This document shows positions 22,201-28,561 of a stretch of DNA of 51,185 nucleotides, piece after piece (the stretch's first letter is position 1; every line of letters begins with the position of its first letter). The notes below the pieces were generated by a model. It searched no databases. It was not told where the DNA came from and worked only from the letters and a program-made list of their open reading frames with translations. Source of the stretch: Alphaproteobacteria bacterium (GTDB taxonomy: Bacteria; Pseudomonadota; Alphaproteobacteria; Rhizobiales; Beijerinckiaceae); NCBI GenBank assembly GCA_016869595.1, contig VGDT01000021.1, positions 1 to 51,185 on the forward strand, given 5' to 3'. A program made the position numbers and the translations under genes.

Positions 22201-22557
22201 CAGTCGCGTGAGCCGCGCCCAGCCGTTGCGATTTTGCGGATATGCGACGATGTCTGGCGTCTCGTCGGCGAAGACGAGGCGCGCGCCGACGACGAGCTTG
22301 AAGGATTGGGTGCGCTCTGCGTCGAGCTGCGTGAGAAGCGCCGCATCGTCGCCAGCCGGCGGATCGCGCAATTTTTCGCGCAGCTCTTTAAGCGCCGCAT
22401 AGGCGCGCACGACGCCAGCGACGCTGTTGCGGTCGGCGATTCCGATGCCGTTCTGGCCGAGCCGCAGCGCCGTCAGAACCATGTCTGACGAATGCGACGC
22501 GCCGCGCAGGAAGGAAAAATTCGTCGCCGCGACGAGTTCGGCGAAAGGCGCGCTCAT
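19261..22557 (-). CDS. dnaE2: Error-prone DNA polymerase DnaE2 (ImuC)
   Basis: DnaE2 is the damage-inducible C-family polymerase that does mutagenic lesion bypass together with ImuA and ImuB. The 1098-residue protein has an N-terminal PHP domain (residues 1-70, FSFLRGASHSSDMV, GIADRNSV), the palm with PPDIDVDFEHERREE carrying Asp400 and Asp402, a finger domain and a C-terminal OB domain (VVLVRQRPGQGNAIFVTLED). Its start overlaps the imuB stop by four bases, marking an operon imuA-imuB-dnaE2 under the LexA box at 24830-24844. Confidence 0.96.
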   Translation of the reverse strand: MSAPFAELVAATNFSFLRGASHSSDMVLTALRLGQNGIGIADRNSVAGVVRAYAALKELREKLRDPPAGDDAALLTQLDAERTQSFKLVVGARLVFADETPDIVAYPQNRNGWARLTRLLTTGNLRARKGQCHLYVDDLAQAARDLLLIVMPSRNLARLPSTLARFNDLAQGDVWLGATMPRRGDDRRRLARLKEIAARTQTPLLATNDALYADPGQRDLQDVMTCIREGVTLAHAGRRLEVNAERHLKTPDEMARLFADAPEAIEETECFLARVDFSLDQLTYEYPDEPVPPGRNPQEWLEELTWRHAAMRYPDGVPEKVTTLLHEELSLIKSLDYARYFLTIHDIVRIAEDKGILCQGRGSAANSAVCYVLGVTSVDPAENDLLFARFISQERKEPPDIDVDFEHERREEIIQHIYAKYGRERAGLVATVISYRPRSAIREVGKVFGLTEDVTAALASTQWGSWGSNIPQAYIRQTGLDPENPVIRRAIHFATRLLGFPRHLSQHVGGFVLARGRLDELTPIANAAMPERTFIEWDKDDIDALGLMKVDVLALGMLTCIRKCFDYLRAHEGKDMGLADVPADDAATYDMLCRGDSIGVFQVESRAQMNMLPRLKPREFYDLVIQVAIVRPGPIQGNMVHPYLRRRSGIEPVTYPSPAPQHGPADELRKVLEKTKGVPLFQEQAMKLAMVAAKFSDVEANRLRRAMATFRNVGTIHQFEAMMVERMAARGYDRAFAQSCFEQIKGFGSYGFPESHAASFAKLVYISSWIKCHHPAIFACALLNSQPMGFYAPAQTVRDAREHGVEARAVDVNFSEWDNTLERAEDGELALRLGFRQADGVHESEGRFIVKARTKPYDSVEDLARRAALNGATMRALADADAFRSLQSDRRDALWAVRRLPDAKPMPLFAAADARELAKEEDPLLPPMSLGEHVAADYQTLRLSLKAHPMAVLRPIFARERIMSCAEVTALADGAFARGAGVVLVRQRPGQGNAIFVTLEDESGILNVVIWTRLFERYRRETMASRLMLVEGRVQKSPENVVHLMAQRIIDRSQDLNRLSEAHRPEIAVSHADEFIHPQHPRSHPRNVRILPKSRDFH

Positions 22558-24167
22558 GCGAAGAGCCCATGCAGGAACCAGCGCGGCGCGGCGGTTTCGC
22601 TTTCATAGAGGCCTTCGCGAAAGACCCAGAAGCGATGGCCTTCGCGATCCTCCAGCCGGTAATAGTCGCGCGTTCGCCTTTCGCGGCCGACCGCGTTGCG
22701 CCACCATTCCGGCGCGATGCGCTCCGGCCCTTCGGCGCGGGCGATCATATGGCGCACGCGGCGCCATTTGAAATGCATCGGCGGCCCGTCCGGCGTCTCA
22801 GCCATCGTTTCGATGGGCTGTGGCGGATCGAACAGAAACAGCGGACGCAAGGGCGGCTCGCCCGGCTCCGGCTTCTCCCAGAGAGTGGGCCGGGAAGAAG
22901 GAGACGCGGCAGCGTCAACATAGGAGGCGGCGCGCACGGGATCATGCGTCTCATGCGCCGCAAAGCGCAGCACGCGTTCGCGGCCAAATCGCGCCGCAAG
23001 GCGATCGACGAGATCGGCGACGTCGCTCTCCTGCGCGCTTTGCCGCTCGAAGCCGATCTGACTTTGCGCCAGAGTTTCGGCGCGCAAGACGCAAAAGCGG
23101 ATGACGTCGAAGCCGAATCCCGGATCGAGCGGATCGGCGAGCGAGTCGGCCTTGAGATGAAAGAGCCGCAGAAGCGCCTCGACATTGCGCGAGGGCGCGC
23201 CGGTTTCGAAATTGAGGGCCGCGACGGCGCCGTCCGTGCGAAAGAAGCGCGCTTCAAAAGCGCGGCCGCCCTCGCCACGCTTTTCGAGAATGCCCATCGC
23301 TTCCGCGATCAGCGGCCGCAGAACATTTTCTATCGCGGCGAGATCGAGAAAGGGCTCGGCGAAGCGCCGCTCGACCATGCATTCCGGCAAGGACCGCAAG
23401 GGCGTGATGCGCGCATCTTCGCGTCCCAGAATGCGCGTCAGCCGACGCATCGTTTCAGCGCCAAAACGCGCCGTCAGCGCGGCCGAGGAGCGATCGGCGA
23501 GATCGCCTAATGTCGTGAGGCCGGCGCGCGTCAGCGCGACGCTCGTTTCTCTTGGCGCTTCGAGCGCGGCGATGGGGAGCGGGCGGGTGAAAATTTCATC
23601 TTCGCCCGGAGGCGTGACGCCTTCTGCGCCAAAACGCGCCAGTGCGCGCGCGGCGTCGGGCGTTCCGGCGACGGCCGCGCAGCCCGTGAAGGAGAGGCGC
23701 GCCATCGCCTGTAGGACGCAGGCCCGCATCGCCGCCTCGCCGCCGAAAAGATGCGCGCAGCCTGTCGCGTCGAGCATAATGCCGCAAGGCGGATCGAGCG
23801 CCACGAGCGGCGTGAACTGTTCGCAAAAGGCGGCAAGCCGCAGCATCAGCCGCTCGTCGGCATCAGCGTCGGCCTGGGCGACGGCGAGATGGGGCGCGCG
23901 CGCCCTGGCGTCGGCGAGCGTCATGCCCGGCGTCAAGCCGAGCGCGATCGCCTTTCGATCGAGCGCGTCGATGCGCAGCGCGCTGCGTTCCTTTTTGACG
24001 AGGATAAGCGGCGCGTCATCCGAATTTGCGTTCGGCTGTCTGCGACGCGCCTTCGTCAGGCGCTCCGCCGACAAAAAGGGAAGCCACAGGGCCAGATAGC
24101 GACGGTGCGTCGAATGTTCTGTCCTCGAAGGCGCCACGGTCACGGTTCCACTCCACACGCCACTCAT
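22554..24167 (-). CDS. imuB: ImuB, inactive Y-family polymerase-like mutasome protein
   Basis: ImuB connects ImuA, DnaE2 and the sliding clamp. The N-terminal RRYLALWLPFLSAERL replaces the catalytic acidic motif of active DinB polymerases, so it should not polymerise DNA. The little-finger region and a long C-terminal extension with FLFDPPQPIETM and WWRNAVGRERRTRDYYRLED are typical. The start is uncertain: ATG 24167 is the nearest Met before the domain, but GTG codons at 24143 and 24137 would also do. With ATG 24167 it overlaps the end of imuA by about 150 bases in another frame. Confidence 0.9.
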   Translation of the reverse strand: MSGVWSGTVTVAPSRTEHSTHRRYLALWLPFLSAERLTKARRRQPNANSDDAPLILVKKERSALRIDALDRKAIALGLTPGMTLADARARAPHLAVAQADADADERLMLRLAAFCEQFTPLVALDPPCGIMLDATGCAHLFGGEAAMRACVLQAMARLSFTGCAAVAGTPDAARALARFGAEGVTPPGEDEIFTRPLPIAALEAPRETSVALTRAGLTTLGDLADRSSAALTARFGAETMRRLTRILGREDARITPLRSLPECMVERRFAEPFLDLAAIENVLRPLIAEAMGILEKRGEGGRAFEARFFRTDGAVAALNFETGAPSRNVEALLRLFHLKADSLADPLDPGFGFDVIRFCVLRAETLAQSQIGFERQSAQESDVADLVDRLAARFGRERVLRFAAHETHDPVRAASYVDAAASPSSRPTLWEKPEPGEPPLRPLFLFDPPQPIETMAETPDGPPMHFKWRRVRHMIARAEGPERIAPEWWRNAVGRERRTRDYYRLEDREGHRFWVFREGLYESETAAPRWFLHGLFA

Positions 24168-24822
24168 GCCACTCTTGCCCCGCCGCGCCGCCACGCTGGC
24201 GCAGCAGAAAAATCGCAAAGGCCGCAGACCCCGGCGCATTCGCTCCAAGCGCCCGGGAGGGCGCCGCGCGCACGAGCCAGCGGCTTGCGGCGGCGCTCGG
24301 CGCAGGGGAGGCGGCGACGCGCGTCATGAAGATCGGCGCGCCAGCGGCGCCCGCCGCGAGAGCCAGGCGCCGGCTCGCGGTCAAATCATAGGCGCGCGCT
24401 TCGCCGAAGAGTTCGATCAGCGTCGCGCCCACAGTTGCGCAACGACCGGCCTCGGCGCCCGCCTGCAGCGCCTCTTTGGCGTCGCGCACGCGGATGAAGG
24501 CGACGGCGGCGGGGTCGAGGCCGATGTCGGCAAGGCCCGGCGGATAGGGTGCGCCGGATTCGGCGGTCAGCGCCTCCTGCCGCGCCCAGAGCAGCGGCTT
24601 TTCGGCGCCCGCCATGGCGCGCCTGGCGAGCGCCAGGGCGAAGCCCGTCGCCGCCGGCGCGTCGGCCGCGGTCTCGGCATAGGCCTCGTGCAGCGCCGCA
24701 CGGAGAATCCCGCCGCCGAGCCGCCGATCGAGAGCGGGAGCGCCGAGCGCGATCGTCTCGGAAGTTACGGCCGGATAGGCGCAAGCCAAGCTTTTCCGCA
24801 GCGACGCCAGCGGATGGGTCAT
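24016..24822 (-). CDS. imuA: ImuA, RecA-like mutasome protein
   Basis: ImuA is a degenerate RecA/SulA-like protein required for ImuB/DnaE2-dependent mutagenesis. The 268-residue sequence has TSETIALGAPALDRRLGGGILRAALHE near the N-terminus, a family feature, then a RecA-like core that lacks a clean Walker A. It ends with the usual WHEWRVEWNRDRGAF stretch. It is first in the operon, and a LexA-type box lies eight bases before its ATG. Confidence 0.9.
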   Translation of the reverse strand: MTHPLASLRKSLACAYPAVTSETIALGAPALDRRLGGGILRAALHEAYAETAADAPAATGFALALARRAMAGAEKPLLWARQEALTAESGAPYPPGLADIGLDPAAVAFIRVRDAKEALQAGAEAGRCATVGATLIELFGEARAYDLTASRRLALAAGAAGAPIFMTRVAASPAPSAAASRWLVRAAPSRALGANAPGSAAFAIFLLRQRGGAAGQEWHEWRVEWNRDRGAFEDRTFDAPSLSGPVASLFVGGAPDEGASQTAERKFG

Positions 24823-24829
24823 CTCATAT

Positions 24830-24844
24830 GTTCCTATTATGTTC
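24830..24844 (-). promoter_or_regulatory. LexA (SOS) box of imuA-imuB-dnaE2
   Basis: GTTC (24830-24833), seven bases, GTTC (24841-24844) is exactly the alphaproteobacterial LexA direct repeat GTTC-N7-GTTC. It lies immediately before the imuA start and would keep the mutasome operon repressed until DNA damage. Read on the + strand; the gene is on the minus strand. Confidence 0.85.
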
Positions 24845-24940
24845 TTATAATGACTCCCGATGCGAGAGAGTCAAGCCGGGGGTTAGGGAGAACAATCAGG
24901 TGAAGGGCAGCTACACTCGCCTTCATGCTGAGGAGCACCC

Positions 24941-25000
24941 GCAAGTCGGGTAAACCCGACTTGCGCGTATAAATGTCGATCTTGGGCTTGCCCAAGATCG
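24941..25000. repeat. Pair of adjacent perfect palindromes
   Basis: Two perfect inverted repeats follow each other: 11-bp arms GCAAGTCGGGT and ACCCGACTTGC around AA (24941-24964), then 10-bp arms CGATCTTGGG and CCCAAGATCG around CTTG (24977-25000). Neither has a T-tract, so they are unlikely to be terminators. They look like parts of a palindromic intergenic repeat. Confidence 0.75.
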
Positions 25001-25044
25001 AGGCGCGTCTCGAAGCGCGAGGGCGAGGTCCCGGGGGCGGCGCA

Positions 25045-25107
25045 TGAAGGTTTCCTCGTCCTTCGAGACGCGTGCTGCGCACGCTCCTCAGGATGAGGAA
25101 ACCTTCA
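25045..25107. repeat. Palindromic intergenic repeat with CTCAGGATGAGG arm
   Basis: The ends TGAAGGTTTCCTC (25045-25057) and GAGGAAACCTTCA (25095-25107) are perfect inverted repeats; the inside contains CCTTCGAGACGCG and GCGCACGCTCCTCAGGATG. The motif combining CTTCGAGACGCG and CTCCTCAGGATGAGG is, as I recall, a very common dispersed repeat in Hyphomicrobiales. The half CTTCATGCTGAGGAGCAC at 24921-24938 seems a fragment of another copy. Confidence 0.75.
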
Positions 25108-25147
25108 CCCAATTATCAGGGAAGCGGCGGAGCGCCGCCCGCGCCGT

Positions 25148-26962
25148 TCACTTCGTCTTCAGATATTCGACAAGGGCCATGGCGCCGGCGACGTCGTCCG
25201 ACCAATCGAGCTTCATGGTCTTGCCATCCTCGACGACGTCCTTGTCGTGCCCCTTGTTGGAGAGCACGGGAAAGGACGTCGTGTCGAACCGATAGCCCTC
25301 GCGCGAGAGCGTCTGCGCCGGCTCCCAAGAGAAGCCGACGAGCTTCTTGTCATAGTCGAGCCGGCTCTTCACGAAGACGGCGGGACGCTCGCGCGGGACG
25401 AGAAGATGATAGAGCGTCGGCACTGAGCCATTGTGCAAATAAGGCGCTTGCGCCCACACGCCGCCAAGCGGAAGGGCGTTGTAGCCCTCATGCGTCGCGG
25501 GATCGGCCATGGAGACGTCCGCGCGGTTCTCTAGCGATACGCCTTCGAACTTCGCGCAGGGCGCGATCCGATCCCCTGAGGGCGGCATCTCGACAACTCT
25601 CGTCGGCGGACAAATCTTCGTGAAGCTGTCGCGGGCATTTTTCGCAATCGTATCGCTGACAACGCGGGCCCTGCCGAGATCCGTGCCCAGGTCATAGACC
25701 TTGCCGTTATGCGGCCGATGGCACGCCGCGCAATTTTCTTCAAAGAGCGCCGCGCCTTTTTTCGCGAGCGTGAGATCGACGGGGAAGGGGTAGACGGGCG
25801 CCGGCAGATCGCGCAGCAAATCCTCGCTGAAGGCGGCGATGCGAATGTCGGTGTCGGGTCCAAGTCCCAGCGTCAATTCGGCGGCAAGATTGCGGAAGAT
25901 CGGAATTGGAATATTGCCGTTCCATTGTCCGCCGCCGTCGATAAGCTGCGTGTGATCGGGGGACCAGCGCGCCAGACGCTTCTCCTGCTCCCAAACGGCC
26001 ATGAAGTCGGTGATGCCTGGCGTCGGCGGCAGGCTCGTCTTCGGATCGGGATTTTCGCCGCGCGCTTCTGCGGCGGCGTAAGCCATGGACGTGCTGACGC
26101 CGGTTGCGTCGGCCATCCCGCCGAAGCCTTGCGTCATCTGCTCCTCGAAACCTTTGTAGTTCTTATAGACGAGATCGAGGAGCGAGACGAATTCAAGTCC
26201 CGTGCGGGTGAGATATTTGCCGACGATCGCGGCCGCGTTCTGTTTGAACAGCTCGATCTGACGCGCCTCATAGGCGGCGTCGAATCGGCGGCCCGCAAAT
26301 GTGTAATTCTTGTAGAAGTAATTCCTGTCCTGCGCATGGACCTTGTCGAGCGCCGCAACGATCGCCTTCGTCGCCTCTTCGGTTTTCTCCTCGGGAGTCG
26401 TTGCGCCCGCGGTGATCTTCTTAATCGTGTTCCTGACCCTGACGCGATACTGAACGAGATTGAATTGCGCGTTCACGCCGCCGTCGAGATAGCGAAAACT
26501 GCCGTCATCGAGGCGCACGCGACCGATATGGCAGGCGCCGCAACTCAAAGCCGCGTAATCGAGGCGGCCGTTTGGATCGTCGCGCGCCAGTCCGGTCCAA
26601 CCAAAGCCGCGCGCAATGGGGTAGGCGGGGTCGCGCTCGTCAACGAAGAGGCCGGCGACGTCGAGAAAATTATTCGCGCTTCCCCATTCTTCGGGCGCGA
26701 GCTTCGGCAAGAGCTTCAGGATAATAAACGGCGCGCCGTCCGTGAGGCCAAAGGGAAAATCCGCAAACCACCGGTAGGCGACTGGCTTGCGGCTGATGTA
26801 GCCGTCGAGCGCATTCATGCGCCTTTCTTGTTCCGTCCGCCACTCGCCGGCAGGCGCCGTTTGCCCGAAAGCCGGCGCGTTGAAATAAGCGTACGACGCC
26901 TGCGCGAGGCACGCGATGAGCGAAACGCGCGAGAAAATGCGTGCGAGAGTCACCATGGCCAT
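25148..26962 (-). CDS. RoxA-like exported di-haem cytochrome c (peroxidase/oxygenase superfamily)
   Basis: About 604 residues with a signal peptide ending near residue 33, so periplasmic or secreted. Two haem-c sites are visible (numbered from the inner Met at 26956): CGACH 139-143 and CAACH 409-413, the second followed by HRPHNGK and the LGGVWAQAPYLHNGSVPTL stretch typical of CcpA/MauG-type C-terminal domains. The size and the wide spacing of haems resemble the RoxA family (rubber oxygenase and uncharacterised relatives) rather than classical 35-kDa CcpA. The ATG at 26962 overlaps the end of the catalase-like gene by 13 bases, so they are coupled. Substrate unknown. Confidence 0.75.
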   Translation of the reverse strand: MAMVTLARIFSRVSLIACLAQASYAYFNAPAFGQTAPAGEWRTEQERRMNALDGYISRKPVAYRWFADFPFGLTDGAPFIILKLLPKLAPEEWGSANNFLDVAGLFVDERDPAYPIARGFGWTGLARDDPNGRLDYAALSCGACHIGRVRLDDGSFRYLDGGVNAQFNLVQYRVRVRNTIKKITAGATTPEEKTEEATKAIVAALDKVHAQDRNYFYKNYTFAGRRFDAAYEARQIELFKQNAAAIVGKYLTRTGLEFVSLLDLVYKNYKGFEEQMTQGFGGMADATGVSTSMAYAAAEARGENPDPKTSLPPTPGITDFMAVWEQEKRLARWSPDHTQLIDGGGQWNGNIPIPIFRNLAAELTLGLGPDTDIRIAAFSEDLLRDLPAPVYPFPVDLTLAKKGAALFEENCAACHRPHNGKVYDLGTDLGRARVVSDTIAKNARDSFTKICPPTRVVEMPPSGDRIAPCAKFEGVSLENRADVSMADPATHEGYNALPLGGVWAQAPYLHNGSVPTLYHLLVPRERPAVFVKSRLDYDKKLVGFSWEPAQTLSREGYRFDTTSFPVLSNKGHDKDVVEDGKTMKLDWSDDVAGAMALVEYLKTK

Positions 26963-28089
26963 TTTGGAAATCCCGTTGGCTCTTTGGGCTGGGACCGGAA
27001 TTTGGAGGAGGCGATGTAGACGCCGCGACGCAGCCGATTGATTCCGCCGATCGGCTGATGCGCCGTCAACCCATGCCATGGCGTAAAGGCCATATGCTCG
27101 CATTCGGTCACCTGGAGCGGATTGTCAAAATTTTGCGGGTCGATCTCAATCGTCGCGACATTTTGCGGCGGCGCCGTCGTCTCGGGCCATTCAGCGGTCG
27201 CGTCTTCGACCGGCAGCGAATCGTCGTTGCGTAGCTGCACCTTGAAATCGAAGATGGCCGGCTTGCCAATTGCGGGATCGAGGCTTTTCTTCATCGCCTC
27301 GCGCAGATAATTCGTGCTTGGATTTTCCGGGACAGGCGTTTTCTCAGCGCTGCGTGGCGTGACGCTGAATTTCGCGACCTTGTCCGCGCCATAGAGGAAT
27401 GGCGCCGCGGAAAAATACGGACTCTCGAGGGGATTGCCGAGATTCGTTTGCTTGATTTTCTTGACGACCGCCGCCGTCTTCAATTTCTCGGGCGATAGGG
27501 GCGGCGCAAAAAATGACGAGATGTCGTCGTGCTTGGCGAGCTGAATTTTCGTGACTTGCAAATATTCGGACACATTGGGAAAGGCGAAGGCGGGAAGATT
27601 GATCAGCAGAAAATCCTGCGTCTCGGCGCCAGGTTCATTCAGTAGCGCATCGCCTTCGACGCCGATCAGCTTAATCGCCATGCCGCGGCTGTCGGGGCCG
27701 CCCTTGCCGAGATCAGGCGCGAGAAAGGGCGTGGCGTTCGAAAAGCGAATCCAAGCCGAATATTTTCGGCCGGGCGTTGCGAATACGCCAACTTTATAAT
27801 TCTCGGGAATGTCAGGATTGACCGTGAATGTCGCTTTGACGCAGCCATGATCCTTCGGATGTACGCCGCGCCGCGCCATGCCCTCCGGATAGCGCATCTG
27901 CAGAAGCTGCGTGGTGAGGTCAATGATTTGCGCAATCTGCTCGGCTTCGCCTTGCGGCGCTTTTTCGAATTTCGTCAGAGGAGACGACGTTGCGGCGCCC
28001 GCCTGTTCGGCTCGGGCGGCCTGATGCGGGGTGGCGAAAATTGCCAACAGGGTGGCCGCCCGGACCACCGCAGCGCGTCTCTTGATCAT
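26950..28089 (-). CDS. Exported catalase-like haem protein (y4iL-like)
   Basis: A signal peptide ends at about residue 27 (ARAEQ). The body is a small catalase-fold protein: HGCVKATFTVNPDIP with the likely distal His, KYSAWIRFSNATPF, DSRGMAIKLIGVEG, and near the C-terminus GINRLRRGVYIASSKFRS with the candidate proximal Tyr. At 379 residues it lacks the C-terminal domains of true catalases and belongs with the uncharacterised y4iL-like group. It is first in a two-gene unit with the di-haem cytochrome. Peroxidase-like activity is an inference. Confidence 0.75.
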   Translation of the reverse strand: MIKRRAAVVRAATLLAIFATPHQAARAEQAGAATSSPLTKFEKAPQGEAEQIAQIIDLTTQLLQMRYPEGMARRGVHPKDHGCVKATFTVNPDIPENYKVGVFATPGRKYSAWIRFSNATPFLAPDLGKGGPDSRGMAIKLIGVEGDALLNEPGAETQDFLLINLPAFAFPNVSEYLQVTKIQLAKHDDISSFFAPPLSPEKLKTAAVVKKIKQTNLGNPLESPYFSAAPFLYGADKVAKFSVTPRSAEKTPVPENPSTNYLREAMKKSLDPAIGKPAIFDFKVQLRNDDSLPVEDATAEWPETTAPPQNVATIEIDPQNFDNPLQVTECEHMAFTPWHGLTAHQPIGGINRLRRGVYIASSKFRSQPKEPTGFPKWPW

Positions 28090-28561
28090 GATTCCTCCCC
28101 TTCAAATTTTTCCTGTGATTGTGCGAAGGGATCGCTTGTCGCGACCGCAGGCCTGGCCGTAACGGACGTCGCCGAAAGCAGTTTGTCAAAAACACACTAG
28201 CCCGCCCCCATCTGAATAGACGAAATTAACTTCTCTCGATTTTGGAGCCAACAAAGTCGCACAGGCTCGCTGTCAGTGGGGAACGCGGAAACGCGCGTTA
28301 AGGTTCCGCCGGCGGCGCGTTTCGCACGACACGCAAGGAGACCTTTTAGCGCCACATGGCGCTCGCCAGTTGCGCCTCTTCTGCACGCCACTATAGTGAC
28401 AGTTCCCCAAATCGCAGGATGCTTTGCTGCACTGCAGATCGCCGCTTGCGATTGGTGCGGCGCTGCTCGGCAAAAAGCATTGGTTCTTGCGTGAGCGCGT
28501 CCGCAACGGCGCAGATGTCATCGAACGGTCGTGAAAAGCGGGCTTCGATGCGCTCCAGACA
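28090..28561. other. Divergent intergenic region between catalase-like gene and P-type ATPase
   Basis: No convincing gene lies in these 472 bases. A TTGACA on the minus strand (28184-28189) could be a -35 box for the catalase-like operon, but the -10 is weak. On the plus strand a better promoter pair is seen at 28370-28397. No riboswitch pattern was recognised. Confidence 0.5.
28370..28397 (+). promoter_or_regulatory. Possible sigma-70 promoter for the P-type ATPase operon
   Basis: TTGCGC (28370-28375) and TATAGT (28392-28397) are 16 bases apart and lie about 165 bases before the P-type ATPase start, in the right direction. The match is moderate and the leader it implies has no recognised structure. 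Confidence 0.35.

Larger units (their letters stand above)
24845..25147. other. Intergenic spacer with palindromic repeats (imuA upstream / cytochrome gene downstream)
   Basis: This stretch contains no gene. It is filled with palindromes: GCAAGTCGGGT/ACCCGACTTGC (24941-24964), CGATCTTGGG/CCCAAGATCG (24977-25000) and a long imperfect palindrome at 25045-25107. It should also hold the imuA promoter near 24845-24890 and the end of the cytochrome operon. No intrinsic terminator with a T-run was found. Confidence 0.7.

Noticed and set aside
25709-27019. 436-residue open frame on the plus strand opposite the RoxA-like gene
   Set aside because: It is rich in Arg and lacks any recognisable motif, while the minus strand has haem motifs and a signal peptide; long antisense frames are expected in GC-rich DNA.
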